The notes: generated from the letters alone by a model not told the origin. Numbered from the stretch's first letter, positions 35,320 through 45,580 are shown. The stretch is DNA of 64,000 bases from Stentor roeselii (GCA_006503475.1 RSEH01000001.1:124001-188000), one strand, 5' to 3'. Program-made: numbers and translations.

Positions 35320-37698
35320 ATGGAAAACAGAAGCTCATGGAGTTTGATTAATGTTAACATGTGCTTAACTACCAGTCATCATACCTTAGAATTTCACCAA
35401 AACCTTTCATCAAGCTCTAACCTCATTTCCTACATATACAAAAAGCGTGAAAGTTTCTACCTCGTAAAACTTTACATAATTCAAAATCCAGAAAATTCCA
35501 TCGAAAAAGAGATGAAAATGCTTACCCAGTTAAATGAAAAGCATAGTATCTCCCTTCAAGTACTTGAAAAAGTTAAATTTAACGACAGGCACTTCCTAAT
35601 CTACACCTTAAAAGACTTCCTTCCCTTATCCTCTTACTTAAAACAAGAAAAATCGATAGATAAGTCAAATTTGATTCTTTCCCTAATAAACCTCATAAAA
35701 GAAATCCATAAAAAGCACCTGATTCATTCTTGTCTGAACCTCGATACAATCTTCATTAACAAAGACAAAAATTTAAAAATCATAGGATTCGAAGACTCTC
35801 TAAGCCAAGAAGATCTTAATTTAGAAGCATCAGAGCTGAAAAAACGTCTTTCAATGCAACACAAGCTGTTCAAAGCCCCTGAGCTGGTGAAACCAGGTTT
35901 TAACATTTCTGAAGCAATTGACATCTGGAGCTTAGGCTGCATAATATTTAAGATTCTTTACCCTTCAGAAAATTTAGAAAATTTTGATGATGAAAAACAA
36001 ACTTTAATCCAATATGAGAAAAATTCGATTTATCGAAAAGTTTTCAAATTGTGCTTTTTTATCGACCCTGCTATTAGAGGAAATTTAAAAGGAATTAATG
36101 AAGTTCTGACATCTACTCCTCAAAAATACTCGAAAATTTCAAAATTTTCAAAGTTCTTTAATGAATCGACTAATTATTTAGTCAAATCAATAATAAATTC
36201 AAAAGAAATCCTTGATCCTAAATATTTTCAACAACTTCTGGAAGAAGGGAAGGATCCAGAAAAAATTTTTAAAATTTTTAAATGTCTTGCTAAGCAAGAG
36301 TTTAATAATAAGGAAAAAGCATTAAAAGCTGCATGGTTGATTCATGCTCTTTCACTAAAAATTGATCTTTTTAAATATAGGAGACAATTTTTAGATTTTA
36401 AACTGAAGATTGAGAATAACTCAAAAAAATTTAATGGTCAGGACATTTTTTTAAAGAGTTACTTAGAATTAATAGATGATAAGTATGAGTTACTCGGGTT
36501 TTTGGATGAAAATTTAGGAAATTTTGGCACGAATTGGAATTTTTATTGTTTTAATGAGTTCTCAGCTTTGGTTTTAGAGTATTTTGATTATCTTTTACGA
36601 TTTTTATTAAAACTTTTGAATCAAAAAGAAATTTTAAGTGTTTTTAGCTGTATCGCTGAGTCACTTACAAATGAAATACTGGTCATTTACTCTTATTTCC
36701 TGGAAAATATCCAAAACTTAGGTGAAAAAACTGACCACTTCATTGAATCAAGATTAAACTTTTCAAGTAGACTTCAAATAATATACATTAGGTACCCTTT
36801 TATTGATTTTCAGGTTTTTCTTCCTCAAAATTTACAGTTTTGCATTCATCAAATTTCTGTAAAAGCTAAAAAAATAGAACAAATATTTGAAGAATTAAAA
36901 ATCGATCCAGAGAAAATCACAATTTCGACAGATTTACTAGGATATGGAGCAACTTGCAGAGTCTACAAAGCAAATTTAGAACAAGAACAAGTGGCTGTAA
37001 AGGTTTATACTAATAAATTCGCCATGAAGAAATACTCAGAAAGAGAACTAATAATGTGCACGAGATTAAAACATCCTAATATCGTCAACTTTCTAGGATA
37101 CTTCTATAATGATTCAAACCAACTGAACCTTGTATTTGAATACTGCCAAGGAGGTAATTTAAGAAATCTATTATCAAAATATCAACTTCCTCTAACCGCA
37201 AAACTCAAAATCGCGCTAGAAATCGCTACAGCCATGCTTTTTATTCACAGTCAGAGTCCACCCATTCTTCACCGAGATCTTAAACTTGAAAACATTCTCA
37301 TCAGCAAACAAATTATTCGTACGGATGATGAGCCAAAAGCAAAAATCGCTGATTTCGGTTTTGCAAGAATGGAAGATATGAACCAGATGACTAACAATAT
37401 TGGAACCATTGGTTGTATGGCGCCTGAAGTTAAATCTGGAAAATTTTATACTATGGCTTGTGATGTTTTTTCTTTTGCCATTGTTTTATGGGAGATGTTT
37501 GTCGATGATCAAGTAAGAAAATCGAATATAGCCTTATTAAATAAATCAGATGGTCAAAGGCCTAGTGTTGAGTCAATTAAAGGACAATTTTCAGAGGAAT
37601 TAAAAAGTTTGATAACTATGTGTTGGGATGAGAATCCTGGAAATAGACCTGATTTTTATGATATTGTTTCGAGAATGGAAAGCTTAAGAGATTGTTGA
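35320..37698 (+). CDS. Tandem pseudokinase-kinase (TKL-like)
   Basis: A 792-residue protein with two kinase folds. The first (about 30-265) has lost the catalytic residues: HRD is LIHSCLNLDT and DFG is GFED, but KAPEL and DIWSLGC remain, so it is a pseudokinase. A helical linker follows (about 270-530). The second (about 535-790) is complete: glycine loop GYGATCRV, VAVKVY, HRDLKLEN, DFGFAR, the APE motif in GTIGCMAPEV and CWDENPGNRPDF, which is typical of the tyrosine-kinase-like group. Pairing of a dead and a live kinase recalls JAKs, in which the pseudokinase restrains its partner; here the linker is longer. There is no TM or SH2 domain. Substrate and input are unknown. Confidence 0.9.
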   Translation: MENRSSWSLINVNMCLTTSHHTLEFHQNLSSSSNLISYIYKKRESFYLVKLYIIQNPENSIEKEMKMLTQLNEKHSISLQVLEKVKFNDRHFLIYTLKDFLPLSSYLKQEKSIDKSNLILSLINLIKEIHKKHLIHSCLNLDTIFINKDKNLKIIGFEDSLSQEDLNLEASELKKRLSMQHKLFKAPELVKPGFNISEAIDIWSLGCIIFKILYPSENLENFDDEKQTLIQYEKNSIYRKVFKLCFFIDPAIRGNLKGINEVLTSTPQKYSKISKFSKFFNESTNYLVKSIINSKEILDPKYFQQLLEEGKDPEKIFKIFKCLAKQEFNNKEKALKAAWLIHALSLKIDLFKYRRQFLDFKLKIENNSKKFNGQDIFLKSYLELIDDKYELLGFLDENLGNFGTNWNFYCFNEFSALVLEYFDYLLRFLLKLLNQKEILSVFSCIAESLTNEILVIYSYFLENIQNLGEKTDHFIESRLNFSSRLQIIYIRYPFIDFQVFLPQNLQFCIHQISVKAKKIEQIFEELKIDPEKITISTDLLGYGATCRVYKANLEQEQVAVKVYTNKFAMKKYSERELIMCTRLKHPNIVNFLGYFYNDSNQLNLVFEYCQGGNLRNLLSKYQLPLTAKLKIALEIATAMLFIHSQSPPILHRDLKLENILISKQIIRTDDEPKAKIADFGFARMEDMNQMTNNIGTIGCMAPEVKSGKFYTMACDVFSFAIVLWEMFVDDQVRKSNIALLNKSDGQRPSVESIKGQFSEELKSLITMCWDENPGNRPDFYDIVSRMESLRDC

Positions 37699-37961
37699 AT
37701 TAATGTTAGGGTTTTAGGTTTTAAATAATTTTTAGAAGGAAGATTGTATAATTTTTGATAAATAATTAGTTTAGGGATTATTGATTAGTTAAGAATTTAA
37801 GTGAAGTTATTCTAAATTGTATTTTTTAAGGTATTTTACTTGAATCATTACAAAAAATCCTCAACCTTCTCTAAATTCCACTTTCACACAATAAACCACT
37901 ACCAAAACATTCAAAAACTCATTCAATCAAAAAAGCCCATCCTTAAATCTATTCCTTAAAA

Positions 37962-39101
37962 TTATCTTTTAATCGGGTCTTCAGGGGTTCCATCCATGGT
38001 ATTACAAATTTCTCCAAAGGGTCCCTTTGCCTTATAATGAGAATAATGCTGAGCCTCCACAAGTGCAACTTCACAAAGTAAACAAAAAGCATTTTTTCCT
38101 TTACACATAGGAGAATAGCACCTCATAAACTTACACCCACTGATTTTTTCACACATCGACTTGCAATGAGGGCAAGTTTTAAACCCAAGTGCCTTAGCAG
38201 CTTCTTTAAACTCTTCATCAAGTCGATTATCCTCTTCAGCTTTTTTCTTCTGCTGAAAGTTTACTTCACAAGTTAATCCCTTATGAGGAGCATCTCGACA
38301 TTTGGGGCAGTTGATAGTTTTGCAACTTGGGCATTCAAACGACCAAATTTTATCATCAAGGATTTCGAAATACTCGCAGTCGTTTCCAGTGCACTTGTAA
38401 AAAACTCCTTTTTCCGCTGGGGTAAAACCTCTCAACCTGAACTTTTCGAATTTCATGAAACAAGGCTTGTCAACTAAATCTCTGATGATCGGGATTCCGA
38501 TGGGCACCATGCATTCAGGACAGGAAAGGTCATTATCAGTGACACGGCCTTCATCGATAGCAATAGTCAAGTGGAAAGTGATACATTCACGGTTAAACCG
38601 GTGATCACAGTCTAAAGTGATACTTTCATCGACACGATACCGCATAAAACACAAGTTACAAACAAATTTAGCTGCTCTTTCTTCTTCGTAGTCTTTTAGA
38701 ATCTTTTCGAATACTTCTACTCCACCATAAGCGTTAGTTATAAGGTCTTCTTGCATGTAGGATCCACATACTCTGCATTTTGTTTCATTCCAATCGGTCA
38801 AATATTTGTTTGATAGTTTTACAAGGTTTTGAAGGCAGATGTCTTTGCAGCATGTGTGCTTGCAGTTGAGAGTTATTACTTTTGATTGGTTTACTTTCTT
38901 GATATGCTCGCCACATTGATCGCAAGGCTTGGATTGGACTTCAACATTGACGTTTAGGTCTAGGTTGCTTTTTTTTATGTAGAAAGAAAGGCCTTCGATG
39001 AATTTTTTGAATTTTGAGTCATCGCTTATAACTTCACTGTTTTCGATTTTTTTTTTAAGGGACTGTAGATGTCTATCTAGAGTATTTTGAATTGTTTCCA
39101 T
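37962..39101 (-). CDS. RBR-type E3 ubiquitin ligase
   Basis: A 379-residue protein. An N-terminal RING-like zinc module (about 55-120) precedes the RBR set: RING1 (CNLCFMRYRVDESITLDCDHRF ... CPEC, about 145-195), IBR (about 215-275) and RING2 (about 312-345). RING2 reads CPHCKSMCEKISGCKFMRC, with the cysteine in SGC at the position of the catalytic cysteine that forms a thioester with ubiquitin (C431 in parkin). The cysteine is present, so the ligase should be active. No UBL or Ariadne tail is visible. It lies alone on the minus strand between a kinase gene and a channel gene. Confidence 0.9.
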   Translation of the reverse strand: METIQNTLDRHLQSLKKKIENSEVISDDSKFKKFIEGLSFYIKKSNLDLNVNVEVQSKPCDQCGEHIKKVNQSKVITLNCKHTCCKDICLQNLVKLSNKYLTDWNETKCRVCGSYMQEDLITNAYGGVEVFEKILKDYEEERAAKFVCNLCFMRYRVDESITLDCDHRFNRECITFHLTIAIDEGRVTDNDLSCPECMVPIGIPIIRDLVDKPCFMKFEKFRLRGFTPAEKGVFYKCTGNDCEYFEILDDKIWSFECPSCKTINCPKCRDAPHKGLTCEVNFQQKKKAEEDNRLDEEFKEAAKALGFKTCPHCKSMCEKISGCKFMRCYSPMCKGKNAFCLLCEVALVEAQHYSHYKAKGPFGEICNTMDGTPEDPIKR

Positions 39102-39261
39102 TTATAAACTGTCTACAATTGAAATGTAAATATTGAAAGATGGGATATTATTAAATTTTCTGTTCCCAACAAATTTCATTAAAGCGAACCTCTACAAGAC
39201 TCTTTCTTTCAATTTAATAAATTCATGATCTTCCTTAATCTTTAAAGATTCTATTAAAACA

Positions 39262-41490
39262 TCAAACATCCAAAAACTCAGAAATTTTATCGCAAGCTCT
39301 TTTTTGCTGTTCTTCCATTTCATGCAGCATCTCGATGGTATCCACAAGAGTTTTTTCAGCTTCTGCTTCAGAGTAATTCAACTCAACAAGTATCTTCCTG
39401 AGTTCCAAAGGTTCTTCCTGATGAGCTTCAAAGCTTTCATTATAAGTGACATCAGGTGAGTGATTTCCGACTTCAAAGTCATTAACAAGTTTACCCTTCA
39501 CCAAATTTCTTTCCTTCCTGAGCTGAAACTGAGCAGGTGAAAAGATAATAGAAGCGACAGTAGGATTCAAGTTATTTTCTAAATTTTCATCAATTTCTCC
39601 TTTCTTGACAATGCTGGCTCTTTTGATGTCATAGTAAGGGTTGTTGCTATTCATGTATTTGATATTCGCCTTTTTTTCCCATGTCGTGTTTCCAAGACTG
39701 ATTTCAGGAGGAGGGTCTCGGGTGACTGACTGGGCGTAACTCGACCATCCTCGAGTTTCATTCCCGAAGTCTTCCCTTTTACTTTTTATCGTTGTCGACC
39801 TTTTAAACTCCCTGGGCCTTCCGCGGTTCATGTTCAGTGCAAAGACTTTCGCCTCGTGATTTTTCATTTCTCTTATCTTTGCCGTTTCTCTCACTTCACT
39901 AGAAATATTCGGAAATTCTTTCAAAATATTCAAAAAATCTCTCTTTGAAATCACTAAAAACTCCGCATCTCTTGTCGTGATTTGAATAGTGTACTGTCTG
40001 CATTTGTTTAAAAGTACTTCGACTTCTCCAAAGTAGCTACCTTGTTCATAAGTCTTAAAAATGATTCCAGAAGCAACTTTTAAATTAACTCTTCCCTTGA
40101 CTAAAAAGAAGATTTCTTCAGCATAATCTCCTTCTTTACACAAAATTTCCCCTGCCTGCATTCTAACGTTTTTAAGTCGAGGTACGACATAAGAAATAAA
40201 CTGAGGGTCTTTATCTTGAAAAAAAGAGATTTTTTCAACGATTTTCTTATGCATGTGAATAGAAATTTCCCTTCTAAGAGACGCGGGAAGTTCTTTTAAC
40301 AAAGCGTCTTTATCGAACCAAGAGTAAACATTTTCTTGGTGGTTATGATTAAACTGATTTTTTATCTTTTTTTTCAGCAGAGGAGGAAGTTTCGTTGCTC
40401 GGGCGAACTCATCCAAGGACTTGAGTTTTCTTTTCAAGTTAGTAGTCCTCGTGTCAAGAGTCGCCATGATAGTCGAAAGGTTGCTGATCGTGTAAGAGTA
40501 AAACCCGACACCGACTCCCATCAACAACAATGCAAAAATCCTTTCTTTCGCCGAGTAAGGAACAATGTCACCGAATCCGACAGTGGCCAGGGTTTGAATA
40601 ACGTAGTAAATCGAAGCAAGATAAATTTCTTCCTCGTTGAAGTCGAGCATTCCATAACGAAAAACCCAAGTTTCAGGTCCGAAATCATCGAATTTGGCGA
40701 GATAGTACCAGAAACAGCCAATCACGTGAACTACGAGAAGAACTGTAAAGCAAAATTTTACCATTCTCACAAGACCTGTCGCCAATCGGAAGAAATTCAC
40801 GATTTTCGCGATACATGCTTGGGAACGTAAAAGTCGGACCATCTTAAAAAGTCTGACAATTCTTAACACCTTGTAAAGTCTTGGCATTCGTGAAAACCTC
40901 ACAAGTCTGTTGTACCCTCCCATTTCGCCGATGTATTGAAAAGGTAGAATTCCGAAAAAGTCTATTAAAAACCAGCCTTTTAAATAGTTTATCACGATTT
41001 TTTTATGTTCAGTTATCAGTTTTCCTTCAAAGTCAATGTAAGCTGAGAAGAAATTGCAGAATATGTCAATTGTGAACAGTGAGTCAATAAAAAGATCAAT
41101 CACGAACCATGATGTAGAAGTGCTTTCAATGAAGCAGATCTGATAAGGTGTAACAACCGCAGTCCATAGAAGCAAAATAATGTTAATCACTGTCCAGAGT
41201 TTCTTAAATGGAGATGTCGTCAAAATAATATACCTCGTAACGCCACTAGCAGCAGTATCAAGACTTTCCTTTCGAACGACAGTATTATTATAATGATTTC
41301 GACTTCCCCCATAAAGTTTAATATCCTTCCAAACTTTAATGAACCTTCCAAAGGCTCTGCTGAGTCTTCGAGCTTTGACCCACAAGTACTTGATACGTTC
41401 TCGAGAAGGTGTCTTCGAAGGTGTATGGACTGACTTACTCGAAACTCTCGGATTAATAAATGAAAGTTCATTTTCTTCTTCAGGTTCCAT
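39262..41490 (-). CDS. EAG/HCN-like K+ channel with cyclic-nucleotide-binding domain
   Basis: A 742-residue six-TM channel. S1 starts near residue 98. S4 is rich in positive residues (MPRLYKVLRIVRLFKMVRLLR) at about 210-230. The pore filter is TVGFGD within TLATVGFGDIVPYSAKERI; GFG is the HCN/EAG form. A C-linker and a cNMP-binding domain follow, with CKEGDYAEEIFFLVKG and the cassette FGEVEVLLNKCRQYTI, in which the arginine is kept. The long cytosolic tail is polar, ending in a short coiled coil. It differs from the channel at 16764-18686, which has a zinc knuckle. Its start lies 13 bp after the stop of the SAXO gene on the same strand. Confidence 0.94.
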   Translation of the reverse strand: MEPEEENELSFINPRVSSKSVHTPSKTPSRERIKYLWVKARRLSRAFGRFIKVWKDIKLYGGSRNHYNNTVVRKESLDTAASGVTRYIILTTSPFKKLWTVINIILLLWTAVVTPYQICFIESTSTSWFVIDLFIDSLFTIDIFCNFFSAYIDFEGKLITEHKKIVINYLKGWFLIDFFGILPFQYIGEMGGYNRLVRFSRMPRLYKVLRIVRLFKMVRLLRSQACIAKIVNFFRLATGLVRMVKFCFTVLLVVHVIGCFWYYLAKFDDFGPETWVFRYGMLDFNEEEIYLASIYYVIQTLATVGFGDIVPYSAKERIFALLLMGVGVGFYSYTISNLSTIMATLDTRTTNLKRKLKSLDEFARATKLPPLLKKKIKNQFNHNHQENVYSWFDKDALLKELPASLRREISIHMHKKIVEKISFFQDKDPQFISYVVPRLKNVRMQAGEILCKEGDYAEEIFFLVKGRVNLKVASGIIFKTYEQGSYFGEVEVLLNKCRQYTIQITTRDAEFLVISKRDFLNILKEFPNISSEVRETAKIREMKNHEAKVFALNMNRGRPREFKRSTTIKSKREDFGNETRGWSSYAQSVTRDPPPEISLGNTTWEKKANIKYMNSNNPYYDIKRASIVKKGEIDENLENNLNPTVASIIFSPAQFQLRKERNLVKGKLVNDFEVGNHSPDVTYNESFEAHQEEPLELRKILVELNYSEAEAEKTLVDTIEMLHEMEEQQKRACDKISEFLDV

Positions 41491-41503
41491 ATCTTTATTA
41501 CTA

Positions 41504-42424
41504 CTATTTAACAGAATCGCTTCTGCGACGCTTCTCCATCAGTCCATATCTCATGCGTCTTGGGTCTTTGCTACCTGGCGAAGAAGGCTTGAAACTATCC
41601 TGAAAAGTTGTCGTGAAATGACTGCAAGTAGCTGGAGTAGGAGTCGCTGGTGACGGGCGGACTATCACTCGACTGTTCAAGTTCTGCATCGGACTACTCA
41701 TCTTTTCATTATAAGTCGTTTGTGAGGTCATTTTTTCCTTCGGGGCCAGGGAGAACTTCGACTGAAAAGCTCCTAAAGTCGAGTAGTTCGTTTTGTACAT
41801 GTCGACCTGCAGCGGGTCAGGTGACTGAAACTTGTCCTTATAAGAGCTATAAGCGGAAAACGTTAAATCCACTGATCGCACAGGCGGATGCCAGGTCTTT
41901 TCTCGACTAACAACGACAGGTCCCCAGTCAGGGTAGTCTGCGGCGTAAGCCGTGATTTTTGCAATATCTTTCTTGTACGGCTCTGCTGAACCCACCCTCG
42001 TGACTTCCGGAGTCGGGACCCGCTTCTGGTACTCGACTTGATTGGTTGTCACGAAGTCCATTTTCGCTGTGTTGGGCCTGTAAAACTTCTGATCAGGTTT
42101 CAACGGAAGCATCATGACTTTATATGAAACAAGGTCAGTCTTCGAAGAAGACTTTTGATTTTTTTTATTGTCAGTCTTGACGTTGACCAGGTCTTTTTGC
42201 ATCTTTTCAACAGACTGTTGGTCCATCATGTACTTGGTGTTGAAAGTTGACTTGGCGTTGGGGTTAACGTTTTTGGAACATTTGTGCATTCCGCAGTCGC
42301 AGAACCTGCAAAGGCAGAGACCTACTCGATGGTCATTTTCGGAAATGATTCCAATGTTCGGGTCGTTTAGAGGGCAAAGACGCATTTTTTTGTTAGGGTC
42401 TTGGATGACTTTCGAAGAAGACAT
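41504..42424 (-). CDS. SAXO: SAXO-like axonemal microtubule stabiliser
   Basis: A 306-residue protein. Near the N-terminus lies the Cys-rich cap CLCRFCDCGMHKC (about 37-49), closely matching the C-x-C-x2-C-x-C-G-x-H-x-C start of human SAXO1/FAM154A. It is followed by spaced Mn-like modules with conserved aromatic and S/T-Y/F motifs (STFNTKY, SYKVMML, TTNQVEYQKR, TFSAYSSYKDKF, TTYNEKM). SAXO proteins bind inside or along doublet and centriole microtubules. A polar, P/S/T-rich tail follows. The gene sits 10 bp downstream of the hypothetical gene at 42435-43133 and 13 bp upstream of the channel gene, all on the minus strand. Confidence 0.87.
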   Translation of the reverse strand: MSSSKVIQDPNKKMRLCPLNDPNIGIISENDHRVGLCLCRFCDCGMHKCSKNVNPNAKSTFNTKYMMDQQSVEKMQKDLVNVKTDNKKNQKSSSKTDLVSYKVMMLPLKPDQKFYRPNTAKMDFVTTNQVEYQKRVPTPEVTRVGSAEPYKKDIAKITAYAADYPDWGPVVVSREKTWHPPVRSVDLTFSAYSSYKDKFQSPDPLQVDMYKTNYSTLGAFQSKFSLAPKEKMTSQTTYNEKMSSPMQNLNSRVIVRPSPATPTPATCSHFTTTFQDSFKPSSPGSKDPRRMRYGLMEKRRRSDSVK

Positions 42425-42434
42425 TTATTTTAGG

Positions 42435-43133
42435 TTAAAGAGGGATGTTGTCTTCAAGTCTTAGAGATTTGAACTTGAAGAAGATTATTTCGTGCATTTG
42501 AGTCGCTGTGGCTTTTGTGTCTTGAAGGTTTACTGGACTTTTAGATTTCTTTGGACTTTTTTCACCGATAAAAGAAAAATTGTTACGACGCAACACTCGA
42601 TGTGAAGAAATTGATGAGTCTCCTTTTTTTGATAACTCGTAACGATTGATGATGTTTTTGTCCTTTTCAGCTAATAAGACTCCTCCTTTTGTTTTATAAA
42701 TGTAGTGTTTTTTGTTTTGGTTTAAGTCTTGAACCATGTCTGGAGAAACTTGTCTAAATTTGTTTTGTTTCTTTTTAAAGAGTCGAAATTTCTTTACTGC
42801 TTCTGAAAGGTCTTTGTTTTTTTTCTCCAGTTTTTCTATGTCGATGAAGTGCTTTTGGACAAAAGGCTCTTCTGTGTTGTATACCTCGTGTTTACCGAAT
42901 GGAAGTTTTGGAAGTTTTACTATTTGGATTTTCTTTGTGTTGAATTTGTGGTCGCCTTTGAAGGAGTCGTCTGGTGATGAGACATGTTTTTTTACTTTTC
43001 GTTGGGATAATGTCGGATGGTCTGGCAGGTGGGATAGGATCAAACCGATTGGACTGTAATTCTCGAAGCTCCTTTTTCTATTAAAAAGTTTTCTATTTAA
43101 TAGGCTGATCTGCTTGTTAAGATCAAACTCCAT
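42435..43133 (-). CDS. Basic hypothetical protein upstream of SAXO
   Basis: A 232-residue basic polar protein, K- and S-rich, with no domain, signal peptide or TM segment recognised. It is probably mostly disordered with one helical patch (about 98-125, LEKKNKDLSEAVKKFRLFKKKQ). Its stop is only 10 bp before the SAXO start. Neighbouring SAXO suggests a cytoskeletal role, but that is no more than proximity. The start is the ATG at 43133. Confidence 0.75.
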   Translation of the reverse strand: MEFDLNKQISLLNRKLFNRKRSFENYSPIGLILSHLPDHPTLSQRKVKKHVSSPDDSFKGDHKFNTKKIQIVKLPKLPFGKHEVYNTEEPFVQKHFIDIEKLEKKNKDLSEAVKKFRLFKKKQNKFRQVSPDMVQDLNQNKKHYIYKTKGGVLLAEKDKNIINRYELSKKGDSSISSHRVLRRNNFSFIGEKSPKKSKSPVNLQDTKATATQMHEIIFFKFKSLRLEDNIPL

Positions 43134-43308
43134 CAGTTGAAAATTATAATGATTATATCTAAGATGTTAATTTAATTGGTTTTCCTTCAACATAATAAAA
43201 TCAATACAAAATCCTAATCCATCAACCAAAATACCTAGAATCTTCCAAACCCATAATCCCAAACCAAACCAAAAGAAAATCCATTCAAAACAACAATCCT
43301 ACCAATAA

Positions 43309-44037
43309 TTAATAACTAGAAACCGACGATAACTTAGCACAAGTTTCCTCCAACAAACTAAGTAAAGTTTCTTCACTAGATTCCCTTTCCTTCCTCTCCG
43401 CTTCCAAATCACTTTTAATGCGACTAACAACATCCCTAAGCATGGCAAGCATAGCTTCTTCAGTTTCTTCTCTAGTCTTAGTTTCAACAGCAAGTTCATT
43501 TTCCACATCAGCCAAGTTATTTTCCAATTTCTTAACCATAACAGCCTCCACCTCTTCCCTTTCATTCATGCATCCTTGAACAAATTCACAAAGTTTCGGA
43601 ATATCTTGTTCAATATAAGCTTTAGATTCATTTTCCTTTTCTTTCAGCGATTTAATCTCATCAATCATGCGATTTTTCACAGATTCTACCTTATCATCAA
43701 CCATTTTAAGCACTTTAGACTCAGTATCTTTACGGAATCGAAGAGATTTTGAATAGTTTTCTTGAATACGCGCCTGATGTTCCAGAAGTTCCTGAGACTT
43801 GATTTCGAAGAAAGAGTCCCGCATGTGAAGTTCTTCGTCGAGGGTTTTTTCGATTTTTTGGACTTGGTCTTTAAGTGACTGGAACCTTTTGCTGTTATGT
43901 TCTTGGGCTTCTTGGTAAAGAGCTTCTAACTCGTCAAGTTGCTTTTCGAGGTCCAAGTAACGACTTGAACGATCTGATTCTAAGTTTGATTGAATTCCTT
44001 GAAGTTTTTCAGAGAGACGTCGAACGCGTTCGTTCAT
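43309..44037 (-). CDS. SF-assemblin/beta-giardin family coiled-coil protein
   Basis: A 242-residue, almost entirely alpha-helical protein with heptad repeats throughout and a short N-terminal head (MNERVRRLSEKLQGIQSN), the layout of SF-assemblins, which build non-contractile striated fibres at basal bodies. The length is close to the family's (about 280). In heterotrichs, striated rootlets and cortical fibres would be the site of use. The assignment is by coiled-coil pattern, charge periodicity and the REETEEAMLAML and ERKERESSEETLL end motifs, not by search. It is divergent from the gene at 44120 (82 bp apart). Confidence 0.83.
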   Translation of the reverse strand: MNERVRRLSEKLQGIQSNLESDRSSRYLDLEKQLDELEALYQEAQEHNSKRFQSLKDQVQKIEKTLDEELHMRDSFFEIKSQELLEHQARIQENYSKSLRFRKDTESKVLKMVDDKVESVKNRMIDEIKSLKEKENESKAYIEQDIPKLCEFVQGCMNEREEVEAVMVKKLENNLADVENELAVETKTREETEEAMLAMLRDVVSRIKSDLEAERKERESSEETLLSLLEETCAKLSSVSSY

Positions 44038-44119
44038 ATTATTAGAGTTGATTAAAGATCTGCAGGAAGGATGGGTAATGTAAGGAGGTTATGAAAATCT
44101 ACATTTAAAATGATTATAA

Positions 44120-45469
44120 ATGCTGAGAACAGAAATATGTGAAACCTGCTGGTTTCTTAAATATCCTTCTAGTTGCTTATACTGTGAAGAACCTGCTGAG
44201 TCCTTTATAGACACTGAGTGTCTGCATAAATTCTGTGATAAATGCATCAGGGTGCATAAGGACTTCCTTCTTACGAAAAAGAACTTTTTTTATAGAGAAG
44301 TTGAGAAATGTAAAATATGTGGAGAAGACGCCTTCGCCCTTCTCAAAGATCTGGAAAACCAAGAAGTACTTTTATGTATTCAACACTCCAATAGAGATTA
44401 TCAGACTATTAAGGAATTCTCATACGAAAACAACGAAAATTTCAAGAAATTTTTTCGAGAGTACATTAATATCAACATCAATAAACTTGAGAATATCATA
44501 CAAACTCTTTCAGAAACGAAATCTTTGATTTACTCCCAAATCAACCAAGTGGTACAAGACACTGTAAAAAAGTGTTTATTAGAAATTCGCAACCTTACAA
44601 AGCTAAAAAACAAACTACTTGAAGAGAATTATTTCAATGAATTCAACTACAACTTTGTCCAAAAGCTCAGTCTTCAAAAAAACCATCAGATATGTCCTCA
44701 GGTCAAGTCTCACTTAAATAATCTGAAGCGTCTTTTATCAGTCGACGTGATAAGTCAGAACTATCTGAACCACGACCTGTTCTTTTTCGATGAATCCCAG
44801 AAACAACTAATTGCGACGAATTTACTCACTAAGAAAATCTCGAATTTTATTTCAAATGAGAACTTTTTAATTGATTCTTTTTCACAGATTGTGAAGTTTT
44901 CGACGGAAGAGTTTTTGGTCGTTGGAAAAGCTTTGAAAAAGGAAAATAAAGTTTATAAATTGAATCTTGTTGAAAATACCATACAGGAACTAGAACCGAC
45001 TCCTTTTAAAGTTTATTCTCCTGCACTTGTCTATTTGAATCGTTTTGTTTATGTGTTTAATGGAGGTGAAAAGTGTTTAAAGTACTCTGTTGAGGAAGGG
45101 AAATGGTTTACCTTTACTGGGTTTTTAATTGGGAATGAAAGAATTTTCGCGCATTTATTTTTTGAGAATATTTTAGTGACAAGTGAAAAATGTGAAGCTA
45201 TTTTCAAGTTCAATCCTAAAACTGAAGAAACTGGAAAATACTTAAATTTTGTCAAAGGCTCTAAGATCTTTGCTAATGATACCGTCATTGCTGGAAATAC
45301 TGCTATGAATCTAAAGTCAAGAGAAAAATTTTCTGTTTCCAATATTGAAAATCCTAGCAATTTATCATCATCTGCTGAGATTGACAACGAAATCTTTTTT
45401 TATCTAAAAAGTGGTGAATTGGTAAGTGTAAACAAAACCACCTTTATCACAAAGATAAAGTTATTATAG
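44120..45469 (+). CDS. TRIM-like zinc finger, coiled-coil and degenerate kelch protein
   Basis: A 449-residue protein. The N-terminus (about 7-95) has clustered Cys and His: CETCWFLKYPSSCLYC, CLHKFCDKCIRVHKDF and CKICGED, resembling RING or B-box zinc fingers but with irregular spacing. A helical coiled coil follows (about 115-180). The last 250 residues contain beta-strand repeats with ALVYLNRFVYVFNGGEKCLKYSVEEGKW, a kelch-like blade; others are degenerate. Together it looks like a TRIM-type ubiquitin ligase with a propeller, which is common in ciliates. Activity is uncertain because the zinc ligands do not fit one class exactly. Confidence 0.75.
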   Translation: MLRTEICETCWFLKYPSSCLYCEEPAESFIDTECLHKFCDKCIRVHKDFLLTKKNFFYREVEKCKICGEDAFALLKDLENQEVLLCIQHSNRDYQTIKEFSYENNENFKKFFREYINININKLENIIQTLSETKSLIYSQINQVVQDTVKKCLLEIRNLTKLKNKLLEENYFNEFNYNFVQKLSLQKNHQICPQVKSHLNNLKRLLSVDVISQNYLNHDLFFFDESQKQLIATNLLTKKISNFISNENFLIDSFSQIVKFSTEEFLVVGKALKKENKVYKLNLVENTIQELEPTPFKVYSPALVYLNRFVYVFNGGEKCLKYSVEEGKWFTFTGFLIGNERIFAHLFFENILVTSEKCEAIFKFNPKTEETGKYLNFVKGSKIFANDTVIAGNTAMNLKSREKFSVSNIENPSNLSSSAEIDNEIFFYLKSGELVSVNKTTFITKIKLL

Positions 45470-45580
45470 TAAAAATCTCAAGTTTAAAAAAATTCAAAAA
45501 ATTTATAGAACTTAATTTCATCATTAAAAAATCTTCCTAAATTCTTTCCAATCATAAACAATTATCTATCCATAAACATA

